Assembly: GCA_018873245.2 (NCBI GenBank)
Contig: JAEMBT020000001.1
Location: 2,914,001-2,978,000 of the forward strand
Direction: 5' to 3'
Origin: Archegozetes longisetosus
Lineage: Eukaryota; Arthropoda; Arachnida; Sarcoptiformes; Trhypochthoniidae
Length of the DNA stretch: 64,000 nt
In this document: in pieces, positions 51,171-62,710 of the stretch
Layout: each line of letters opens with the position of its first letter
Position numbering within the stretch: position 1 is the stretch's first letter
Position numbers and translations under genes: made by a program
The notes under the pieces: generated by a model
Told to the model about the DNA's origin: nothing
Database searches by the model: none
What the model saw: only the letters and a program-made list of their open reading frames with translations

Positions 51171-52873
51171 GTGAGTATATTTGATGAGTGTTAGAATCAT
51201 GCATAGCTACGAGAAATGATGTGTCTAACCTAACCTAATCCATCATTCCTATCTTCTCATAACAAACATTTAATATATGAGATTCAATTGTTTGTTATTT
51301 TCGATGAAAGGTAACTGTAATTAGAAAATAAGTTCAAATCGACAGGTAGGATGACACGGCAACAGTGCTTTCTGGTTGCTATAATGCTTTCTCGTTGCTA
51401 TACATCACTTGAATGTCCTCAACTGCACTATTTATAAGAAAATTGCTAATTATTTATTTCCTCTTTTTCCTCACAATGATTTCCTTTATTTCTGTGCTCT
51501 TTTATGTTGCTAAGAACTAATTCAGTTCTGAAAATATCAATTGAAAAGAGAAACAAAAGAGAGAATAAAGTTGATAATAGTGGCGTTCAAGTTAATAATA
51601 TGTATTATCAGAGCGTAGTATTGACCGAATAGAATGTGATATTGAGTTGGTCTGGTATGAAATCAATTTGATCTTAGTTTGAATTAAATGAATCGAAAGT
51701 GTGTGTAATTTATAGACGAAAAAAGCTGATATTGTTCTTTTAATAAGATTTAGTTACTTCAATTAGACTTTTACGTAAACTTTTATTATCCAATTGTAAA
51801 TGTTCATCTAATTTAGTTTGACTAAATAAGTTGACTTTTCTAGTTTTTCTCTCTTGAATGGATCTTTTTGTTGACTAAACTGATATATAGACAGTTTAAT
51901 GTTAGATTAGGTTAGGTTTATGTTGCATCAAATAGAAAACTGCGTTTCTACAAATTACTAATTTATTCGCATGTTTGATCGAATTGACTAAATCTTTTGG
52001 TTTCTCCTAATCACAAACACAGACAATCAATTACTTGAATGCATTTAGAAATCATAGCTCATTGAAATTTATTATGTCTTAATTGAATCAAAACAAACAA
52101 TAAGTTTGATTCCTATACTTATAGTCGATGAAAATTCTGGTAATAGAATATATGAATTCCTTAATATTTCATAAAATACAAATATTTGGAAATATTTTGT
52201 GTTGATTGAATAGAAAGTATTGAAAATAGAATTATTATCGAATAAGCTTTTTTGGATCTTGTCTAATGGTTCACATTGGTTGACAGCAATGATCGTAAAA
52301 CTGGAAAATTGTAATGAACGTTATGGGCTTTGTGATCAATGTTATGGATTTTGTTTTGAGTTACAAACTTCACAAAATAACTTCTGTTTTAGTGATTCAT
52401 TTTGAAAGTAATCTCTGGTCAAGTTGTGGCGAAATCTTTTATGACTACATTAATCACAGTTATTACTGAAAGTTATTAAATAATCTAAAGTAAAATATGG
52501 GCCATAAATGATTTTTTGGCTTAATTTTATTATTTGATGCTTTAAATTCTCATTTAGTTCACAGTATACGGAATTTGGGTCAATTTAAATATAATTCAGA
52601 CTTTGACCCTATAAATCAACTTTTATGTAATACAAAAGTCTTTTATTGTGATTATTCAGCTGAAAACTGATTTAGCCGTTGGAACAGAATTGAAGAAATT
52701 TGTTTGAAGTGATTTGAAAGCCAATTCTGTTATGGAAGTTAAAAATTCGAATAAGAAGTGTTTATATTTATTTCCTCATTTAAATGTTAGTCTGAAAGAA
52801 GTAGATAAAAGTTTTCACATACATACATAAATCTACATAATTTGTTGAGTAAAGTGTCAAACGCATAGAGACT

Positions 52874-52875
<2 letters not shown>

Positions 52876-52935
<60 letters not shown>

Positions 52936-52945
52936 TAATAATAAT
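52876..52945. repeat. (TAA)n microsatellite
   Basis: About 22 AAT units with a single AAC interruption. Confidence 0.95.
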
Positions 52946-54838
52946 CACTTTGACAGCATTGTACAACATTTTATTTCTATTTCTCTCTACTTAATCAAAA
53001 TCTATGAGTACATTACTCGAAATGGACATTTCGCATGCTATCAAACATTTCTGATTCAATGCTAAACTATTATTTTGTGAGTCAGGAAAATTAAAGATAA
53101 AACGAATATGACTTTTAGCACTAGAGCGCACATTACATTCAACTATAGGAAGCTCAACTTCAAAGCTTAAGTATGTTTTATATCAATTGTATAACTAATA
53201 TATTAAGTGAGCAATCGATTTAGTAAGATCTCAAACATCTAGCTCATAATTTGAAATGAAATCGAATTTTACGAATACTCAAAAGTTTTCAACTAAATTA
53301 ATAAGTGATTAGAAATAGTTTGTTGGAGAGAAAAGTTTTTCGCTTAATCGACAAAGCTTTAAGATGTTGGTAACAAAATATAACTGGTATAAATATATTC
53401 AGAGTTTTTATCCAACAATAGCTTAAGCCATGAATTATTTATAAGTTGTTCGCCTTTGTTATTCTACATTTTGTTTACCATTTCGTTGATTTCTTCTTCA
53501 TTGAGATACAGTGTTGAAAAAAATTAGAGTCAAGTGCACAAAAACGGTTTAGCATTAGAATTGGTATCATTCTCATTTCTCTATTCATAGCTTATTCAGT
53601 TATAAGAGACTTAAATTACTTTCCATAATGGATATAAACCTTTCTTTCTGTCGAATCACTTCTGACCAGAGCTTTTGCTTCAAATGAAGGGATCTGTACC
53701 CTCTGGATCCCTACTGGCTCGGTCACTGTTTAGTAATTTATTTGTAGAACTTTAGCTAACCATCTCAAAATACTCTGAATTGATAAATAATAAGATTATA
53801 CCTGTGAAAGTGTATCAAGTAGATCTGCAAGCACAGAAGTGAGTCAATTGAGTGAATTAAGTGAATTTAGTGATAAATTATACCTGTTTTCTCGTATTAA
53901 TCATCCAAAGTATATCCTGTTTCAATTGAAACCAATAAAATATATTTAGTTGACTTCTATTTTTGTTTAACATATATATATATTTTAGAATTAACATGTT
54001 TAATTAGATGAATAAATTGAGCTTGACTCTTTAATATTCAAAATGCTTTTAGTTACTATTAAAACTAACTAAATAGCTGAATAATAAACTATCATTAAAT
54101 TTGAACGTTGCTGATTGAAATTCCTCAAACAGATCATGTCAGGTCACTATTTAATATTTTAGGTCTTATTAGTTGTAGTCATTCAAGCATAGCAAATGTT
54201 TTCTACACTCTTTCGTATGATACTCACTAAATCAGAGCCATCCAACTCGTTCGTTCATCTTCTATGAACTTTTGAATGAACCGAATTAGCGACTGAAAAA
54301 TTTGATTACTTGTAATGTGGGTTGCTTTCCAGATATTAGAATTAACCTTTACTGATGAGAAATTAGTTTTATTTGAGCGTTATGAAATTCATAACTATTC
54401 AAACTATGAAATAGACTTTCAAAGTTTCTGTTTTAAAATGAATTTCAAGCTATCCGCCTTTTCGTCTTTTATCAAACCAGTGCTTCGATTAACAAATGAT
54501 TTTGATTTAACGCAAACAACTTTGGGGCAGGAACTAAAAAGCAAGACTTCTTATTCGACAATCAAATTCAGATCTATTTTCGTAACTTAAAACGTGGAAC
54601 ACGAGACTAGATGTGAAAATTATATGAAAATTACATGCTAACACTTACAATTGATAGCATGCATTCAGACTACTTAACATTCGTTCGAAACCTGAAGTTC
54701 AAATAAATTTGAGTTTTCAAAGGCTGACTGAAATTTTGTGAGCTATCATTTGAATAGTGTCAGTAACGTTAGCTACCTTTGAATCATTGATGAAATAGTT
54801 ACAACTTTCGAGACCTAAAATATAAATACAGTAAAACA

Positions 54839-54980
54839 TCGATATAACGAACCAATGATAGTCTCAGTGTAGACTCTATAGACTTGATATTACATAGACT
54901 TAGTTTCGATATAAGTCAGTCTCGTTATAACGAAGTAAATTGTTCAGTCCCTTCAACTCGGTTAAATCGAGGTTTCACTG
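54839..54980. mobile_element. Small pogo-type element with TA target duplication
   Basis: CAGTAAAACATCGATATAAC at the left and the inverse CAGTGAAACCTCGATTTAAC at the right, 142 bases, flanked by TA at 54837-54838 and 54981-54982. An internal CGTTATAACGAAG block echoes the ends. Confidence 0.7.
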
Positions 54981-56851
54981 TAGTTCAAGTGCTTTATATT
55001 ATTTATTCTTATTTTTTCGACCAAAGTTTGTTATCTATCCTTCGATTAGTCAATTTGAGGGAATATTTTTACTGCTAGATTCGAATAAATTTATAATTCA
55101 GTCCAACAAAGTTAATAACACTTTTCATGTTTGCTCGTAATTTTTTAACATTAAATATAAAAATTTTGGATTAAATAGAATAAAAGATATTCTGAACATT
55201 AGTTGAATAGTATTAGTGTTGCAAGAAATTGCGAATTTCTAAATGACCACATTTATTATTATTGCAACACTTCATTGAATGAGTTGAAAGCGTGAAGAAG
55301 TCTTCAAATAGATATGAGATCGACAGGAATGTTACTAATTTTATTAAGTCTATCAATAATTCAGTCTTTGTTGTGATGAATTACAACTATTTATTCCATA
55401 ATTCATCTGATGTTATGTTAATATTTTCTGTGAAAGAATATTTCATCACTCAATTGAATGTGCGAAAAATTCGAGTGAAAGCACCAATCGAAGTTGACTT
55501 GATTAGCGAGAGAAATATCATAAAGCTTGGCGTATAAATAGAAATAGTTTTTGTATATACAACTGATATTAAAGTATGTTTAGCAATAATTCTTGTGTTG
55601 TCAAATAGTCAGAAATCAACTTCCGAAAAATTGATAAATTGTATATTTGTTTCGGATAAATCAATCGCACATTCACTTTAGTTCAATATCTTATTTGAGT
55701 ACAAACAGAAAAGTTGTCAATCAAATAAAGCATTGATTATTATAACTGAATCTGTCACAACTTATATTAATCTCATTTCGAATAAAACTGATTCTAGAAA
55801 ATAGAATCATTCCTCGCTATGAAGATCTTTCGCAAGTAGTGATTGGAAGCGAAGCAAAAGTATTTGCGGTTGCCAGGTACATTTTGTGAGAAACTGGCAA
55901 CCTCTAGTTTAAGAGAGATAAGTCCTGAAGTAATGATTGTCATAAATGTCATAAAAGAGCAGATTTGAAACAAAACTTCATTCAAACTTGATTACGTTTC
56001 CCATAAATTTGGAAAATTCAAATCAAGCTTTTATGCAAAGACGGGTTGGATAGTTATATTTAGACGTTTTTATGGCGAAAATGTTGTCAAAGTTTATTCA
56101 TATTTTCATATTTTTTGTAAACATATGGATAAATAATGAGTTGTTTGAATATTTCTTAAAACTGAAATTCGAGATTTTATCCAAGATTTTTCCGGGATAG
56201 TGAGTGTGGTATAACTAAAAGTATTGTGGATCATTTACAGATGAAATAAATTAAATTTTTCAGATAGAAACGACGTCCAAACAGTTTCTGATTGATAAGC
56301 AGGCAATTAATTATTATATTATTGGGAAATAACGTAATGCTAACAAAATTATATTCTGTTAGTAAAATTAGAATCAGTAATTAGATTCTGGTCATTCGAC
56401 CATCTTCTAACAGATCCTTTTACCTCTCTCTTTGATTCCGAAATACTTTGGTTTAAATCCATGTCATATAACTCAGTTCTGACCTGAAGTCAATTATTTT
56501 TGTCAAATTAATTTTCGCACTCACTGATCAGTGAATAGATTGAATGTGAAGTTAATTGGATTAATGGCTCAATTGTTAAAGTTATGTAGTGTTATGTAGT
56601 GTCATGTCTTCTATGCTCACATTTTTGACTGCAGTTCTTTCACTATAGTATTCTTAGATGTGAGCAAAGAAATTAAAGAATCCACTGAGTAGTCATTCAT
56701 TCTCACTGTTAATCTGTGATTAATCGCTTCATTATAACAAACCGTTGGGAAAGTAGATTTTAGTATGACTTAAGCTACAAATCACTGGATTAGATGTTAT
56801 TATGATTTACAAACCAAATTGAATACAATTAAAGAAAATTGACTACTATTA

Positions 56852-56963
56852 CAGTGAAATCTATCTAAATAGAACATATTGTTAAGTGGCTCTTAAGCTA
56901 CATTTTCTATGGGATTTATATATTGTTTTTTCTAAGACAGTGACAGTTAGATAGGTTTTACAG
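56852..56963. mobile_element. Degenerate small pogo-type element
   Basis: CAGTGAAATCTATCTAAAT against the inverse CTGTAAAACCTATCTAACT, 112 bases apart end to end, with TA on the left only. Diverged; boundaries approximate. Confidence 0.45.
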
Positions 56964-57119
56964 TTTGAGAGTTTGAAATTGATTATCAGTAGGCAAATAC
57001 ATTTATTATATATTGAAATCACTCTCAAACAAGTTTGACTCGAGTGTCACTCTCTCACTACAAGTGAGTTGACACTGAAGTGATGAGTGATTTTAGTCGA
57101 TTATTTCTCTGAAAAGGCG

Positions 57120-57122
<3 letters not shown>

Positions 57123-57153
<31 letters not shown>
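57123..57153. repeat. (CT)n microsatellite
   Basis: About 15 uninterrupted CT units. Confidence 0.95.
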
Positions 57154-57156
<3 letters not shown>

Positions 57157-58918
57157 GAACCAAGAATTGGGTGATATCTGTTGTTCACTATTAAATGGAA
57201 ACTTCTCTAACACGTCTAGAGAAGAAAGTGTGGCATTTTAACTCAGATCACGTGACATGTGAGGACTTGATTGTTAACATTTTTGTGGAACATTGAAGGC
57301 ACTTAAATTTGTTTTTATCTATTTTAAACCCAAATTGAAGTGTAAATTAAATTTAAGCGTTTTATGTTATAATAAAAGAGAGTATAATTGAAATTTGCAT
57401 TGATTTTGTTTGCGTTCAATTTAACGCAAATATGACTTAAATGTAAACAACTTTATTAGTTATGCTGATCAGTGAGAGTCACATTTTGTTTATTTAGGAG
57501 CTGTAGAATAAAAATAGTTTACTTTAAATGTGAGTTTTGATGAATAATTATTATTTACTTTAAGTATAGGGAGCATAACTAGAATCTTGATTTTCACTCT
57601 TTTTCAGTCAAATATAATGATAAAATAGTTTTGTTATAAAACACTGAGACGATCACTAAGTTGTTGTCTACCTTTATTTCAAGTTTCATATTTTTAATCT
57701 ATGAGCTAAGCTTTGGATCATTTTTATAAAACAGACTTTAATTTGTGTGAAGAAAATATTAAAATTTCATTTGAACAATAAGAAAAACTTTAATTTGTTT
57801 AATAGTTGTGTTTTCTGAACTTAATGTTAAATTTAATATTAAATATAATACTTGTTCGGTACATGTATAACATTTTGACCTGTAAGCTACCTGTAAGTCT
57901 TTAGTTCTAAGGATGTGTTATTAGCGAAGTAGAAGAAAAATCGAATCTAAAAATACAAGTTAAAATCATGTTTGTTAGAAGTCTGTCAATATTTTTGTTA
58001 GAAGTCTTTCCAAATTGTTGTTGAGCATGGCTGTAAAAATTAAAGTGAAATAAGCGATTCAATGCAGTGCTTTACAGAGAAGTAAGTTTTCGGGGGAAAG
58101 CAGAGCGATGTGGATAAAACAAAACGACTTAAATCCGAAAAAGAAATGAGAAACTGATCGAAAAACAATTCCTTAATTATAATCTTTTCTGAACGAAATA
58201 AATTGGTGATCACAGAAAAATCATTACTTATGTACTGAACTGAAGCAATGATAATGAGTTATCTCTAGATTTGTTTAGATCTGCCGGACATAGACTTAAA
58301 TAAGAAGCGGATGATAACCGAAATTGCCATCTCTAGCAATAAAATAGGAGGAAGAGAACGTGCATTATCTTTATTTATTCTATAGATAAATGAATTGTGA
58401 AAAGCTTTCATTATTTTATGGTCAATGTATTATTAGCAAAATTTTCTTCTTAGAGTGTGAGACAAGTTAAAGCAAATGCGTGTCTGACCACAATTTATAA
58501 AGAGCTTAAGGTCATTGAGACATAAGTCCACCCATTCTTACATTTTAATACACTTATATAATGCTTCAAACCTAAGATCAAAGTGCATGGAACACATTTT
58601 CAGTCCTTAAATGTGAGTTTATTTTTGGGACGACTATTTCAAACAATGCTTTAATATAATTTTAAGCATTCTGTCAACTGAGAAATGGCTATGAATCCCA
58701 TTTGAGTATTAGGTTAAGTAGATTTCTAAACCATTTACTTATATGTTTTATGCAAATCTTATTCCATAAACTCTTATCTCATATTTTTTGCTCAGTTAAA
58801 TCAATCATAGTTTTTAAATCATAAAAGTTTTTTCTATTCACTTCATCTCATTCTTTTCCAACAAATATTAGATTTAAGAAAAGTTTTGCCTATAAACAGA
58901 TTTATGTTTTAGTAAATT

Positions 58919-58986
58919 CAGTCAGATCTCAATAAACTCAGCTGAAGGAATCAGAAAATATACTTCATTATAACGAGGTATTACTG
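58919..58986. mobile_element. Degenerate pogo-type fragment
   Basis: The left end CAGTCAGATCTCAATAAAC and the right end inverse CAGTAATACCTCGTTATAA, only 68 bases long, with TA after the right end. Probably a deleted relic. Confidence 0.4.
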
Positions 58987-61023
58987 TATATCTAAAAATA
59001 GGGCTAAATTATAAATAACTTTTTAAGGTTCAGTTTTAATTTGTGTTTCAGCTCACGTTTAGTCCAGCAATAGCTTAAGATTTATGAGTTGACTGTAACA
59101 AAAAACTATTTTCACACATTTCAAATGAATGTTTTATTACCAATCACTATAACTGACGTTCAATACGATCTCACTCTATAGAAGTCTACTAAATGAATAT
59201 TTACAAACTTTAGTTTACAATGTCACAAAACTTTGAATCAGATTCACTGTAATAACATCAATAAAGTAACTCTTATCAATCAATCATTTCCTTTATTAAG
59301 ATTTTCAGATAAAAAAATTTATTAATAATTTTGTTTGAGTTTAGGATTTGATAAAAAGTTTTAAAGGAAATGGTTTTAACTTTAAAAATAGATCTAAATT
59401 GATTTTTGGTTTTATTATTAATGAATATCTATTTGAATTTCAGTCATTAAACTTACATAAGAGACACTAGTATTGAGTTATTGAATGACAAAATAATTGA
59501 TTCGTTGTAAGCATAGTTATTTCAACGATTTAAATGTTCAGTACTCTAGAAATTCACATTTTATTGATCTCCAAATCCATAATTTGGCTTTGCTTACACT
59601 TTGATAAATACTTTTTTAGAAACTTGATCTCAACATCATATGACTTAAATCGAAATTTTCAGCTTAGCCCTAAGGCTTTATAACTTAGAAAAGAATCTGA
59701 ACTAAGTTTTTATAAAAATTTTCATAAAATATTTTTACGATATGAATGTTAGGTTTAGCGATGAAGGCCTAAATTTGGATGTGACACAAGTATCAGTTTA
59801 TGATTTGACATTTTATTATGTCAATTGTGTTACTTCAGACAAGATAAAAGTTGTATTAAAGATAAATATTGCTGACATTCCCTTTCGTCTCTACATAATC
59901 ATTATTCGATTATATTTTTCTGAACGTATGTTTTGAGAACTAATGGTATTTTAATAGTAGCCGTACTTCATAGAAGTGTTAGAAATTTGATTAACCAAAT
60001 CTAAGTCATATTTCATATCTGAAAATTTATGTAATAATGCGATATTCCGCTATAATTGAATCTTTCGAAAGATTTTTTTATCTCATTAGAAGTTGATTTT
60101 ATGAACATGTGATCCTAAAATCTAAAAGAATTAAAAATATTGAACAGTATTTGGTTTGATTAAACAGCTCATAAGAATGTCAAGCATTTAATATCAGAGT
60201 TTTGTTCATTTAATCAATAAGTATTATGAATGAAATAAATTCGGAACTTAGAGTTGTTAACATTCATTATCTGATTACGGTTTATGACAGTGGAGCAAAA
60301 ATTGAGATGACATGCACAATGAGATTCTTGATATGTGATTAAAAACCGACTGAAATTAATCTGAAAGCAGGAGGAGTCAAATATTGGAATATCAAATATT
60401 ACTTATAGCAACAAAGCCATTAGTTATCACAGACGTCAATCTATTACTAAGAATAATAAGGCTATGAAATGGGCGAAACTAAATTTATTTGCTATTAATT
60501 CGCTTATGAGGTTTTAACTAAACTAAACTTTCTGTAAGTTCAATCCATTCCACTGTTATCTTTACGGCTTTGATGACAGATAGTCTTTATTACTTGATTT
60601 GATCAAATATTTCTAAACTTACTTTGAAAAGAACAATTTTGAACTCGTAATTATGAACATTTAATCTTTCAGCTCATATAAGCCGTCTCTGAAATATTGT
60701 TTTTAAAACTCTTTAGAAGTGAAATAATATGTGAACTTTAAGAATCTGATGAATTAAGCCATAAATTTTCTAAATTGCTTTTTAGGTAATTCTATGTCAA
60801 GTTTTATCTTATTATTAGACTCTAAGTTTATAGTAAAATATAACGTTGACAGTACTTTGACGTTTTATCACAAATGCGTTTTATATTTATTTATAAACAT
60901 AACTCAGCATTAATTAAAAGATAATCTTTGTTGTAGTCAAATTCACTTCAATCATAAGAGCGATCTATAAGTAAACCATAAACATGAAAAGTAGTTGTTA
61001 TTTCATTATAAACCTTCGAACAA

Positions 61024-61742
61024 TTGGGTGTCAGGACAAAAGGGCGCGAACATAAGAGTACTGGACATAAAAGCGCAACGATAAAAAGGCGCGGACATTA
61101 GGGCGCAGACAAGAATGCGGGAAAAGGCCGCGGAGAAATTGACATTAGCATAAGAGCGCGATATTTCATAATCCTATTTTATAAACTTTATACAATTTTA
61201 AGACTTATATTTATTTATTGATTGTCTGTAAAGTCTTTGAAGCTTCTTTATTGAATACATTTCACAAATTATCAATTTTAGAAAATCTTGATAATAAAAC
61301 TTTAATACTAGTTTGTATCCGTTTTGCTTTTCTTAATCTTTTTAGTTATCTAAAGTTTAAATCACAAAACTTGACAAAAGTTTCTAAGTTAAAAAGTACT
61401 AATGATCTAAATGTTTCATATGAAAGTGAAGAAATAGTTGAACTATATGGAGAACGGCTTTGTTAGATTATTTGCGAGGAATTGCTCATAACTTCCAATT
61501 GCAGGTTTAATAGTCGATTATTTATTTGAATCATTTATTCATTAATTATCGATTAAATCCAAATACATTGTGTCCTTCAATTATTAGTCATTTTAGTTAA
61601 AACCGATTTTTATTCAATTAATTTTATTTAATTTTTTTTATTTAATTTCTTGTGGTTCTTCCTTATGTCCGCGCCTTATATCTGCGCCTTTTTGTCCTTC
61701 GCTCTTATGTCTGCGCTCTTTTGGCAGGCGCCTTTTTATCCA
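61024..61742. mobile_element. Inverted array of GGCGC boxes
   Basis: The left part (61024-61165) carries about seven units of the form AAAAGGGCGCGAACATAAG. The right part (61661-61742) carries about five units in inverse orientation (CTTATGTCCGCGCC, TCTGCGCCTTTTTGTCC). The middle 500 bases are AT-rich, with an 82-codon ORF (61218-61466, +) that has no known motif. CpG-rich boxes stand out strongly here. It is probably a non-autonomous transposon with sub-terminal tandem repeats; the exact ends are uncertain. Confidence 0.65.
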
Positions 61743-62503
61743 TAAACCGAACAATTGTAATGCTTGTAATGATAGGAAGAAGACAACAGATGTGTTTCAG
61801 ATTAGAGATAGTCTTAGTTCTAATGCAATCATTTGATTGAAACTTATTCTAATCTCATAATAATAATAATCAAATTATTTGTTTAATATTTTCATTTAAA
61901 TCATTTTTTGGGCACTTATTTGTGAAATATGATTAAGTACATGAAAATTGAATTACTTTGAAAGATGCGAAAAGCGGATCAGTCTTTAAGACAAATACAT
62001 ATTTTGTCACATTTTTATTACTATTTCATTAATTATGACTTAGCTCTCGATTTACTCATAACTTATTTGCGAACATTTGAGAGAAGGCAAAAATGTCTAA
62101 TTTAAGGGCTAATACTTAAAATAATTAAAAATAATTTTCTAAAACAACATTAATATTCATAAGCCATGTAAACGAGGGACAAAACTACTGAAACAGAATA
62201 ATTTGACAGAAGGCTAGAGAAAGTTTTAGAGAACAATCATTTTTCATTTGCTATTATTTTTATCTAATGGTTCATAACTCGATAGCGTATGCCTGTCATA
62301 AAGTGGTATTAAATGTAATAAATCAAAAATTTTCATCTAATTAATCATTTTTTGTCGGATTACGGGATTTATTGTTTCGAACACATAAATCGATTCTTTG
62401 TTCATAAAAATTTGATTTTGTGTATTGTGATTAGAAACTAACCTAACCTAAACTAACCCAAACCAATCTAATCTAACCTATTGTTATATTTGTTTTGTTG
62501 CAG

Positions 62504-62710
62504 TGAACTTAGAGCACAACACAAATTCGGACTGGAACCCACAATTAGAGGCAACAGATAATTTCATACTAAAATCTAAGAGAACTCAATGTTACGAATC
62601 AGATGTGATCAAATGCGACAATACGAGTGAGATTTGTTTTCATTCAAGTTCAAAATGCGATGGAATCGTTGACTGTCCCAATGGCTACGATGAAAGTGTC
62701 AAACTTTGTG
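62504..62710 (+). CDS. LDL-receptor class A exon; gene continues beyond the window
   Basis: Acceptor TTGTTGCAG and donor TTTGTG|GTGAGT, phase 1 at both ends, give one symmetrical exon. It encodes about 27 linker residues with an NTS site, then one complete LDLa module: six cysteines beginning CYESDVIKC and the calcium site CDGIVDCPNGYDE. LDLa modules bind ligand outside the cell and are found in lipoprotein receptors, mosaic proteases and matrix proteins. Phase 1-1 exons are the usual form of shuffled extracellular modules. The rest of the protein is not in the window, so its family is open. The most likely 5' partner is the signal-peptide exon at 51101, with 28444 as an alternative. Confidence 0.85.

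Larger units (their letters stand above)
51171..62503 (+). other. Putative long intron of the LDLa gene
   Basis: No exon inside can be supported. It contains a (TAA)n microsatellite (52876-52945), a family C fragment (53690-53740, -), three pogo-type small elements (54839-54980, 56852-56963, 58919-58986), a (CT)n run (57123-57153) and the GGCGC-box element (61024-61742). ORFs at 54315-54590, 55292-55537 and 59742-59936 lack motifs and neighbours. Confidence 0.4.

Noticed and set aside
52787-52969. 60-codon minus-strand ORF with poly-isoleucine
   Set aside because: Translated (TAA)n microsatellite.
54315-54590. 91-codon plus-strand ORF
   Set aside because: No motif and no splice context; length is within chance for 64 kb in six frames. 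Not excluded as a lineage-specific gene.
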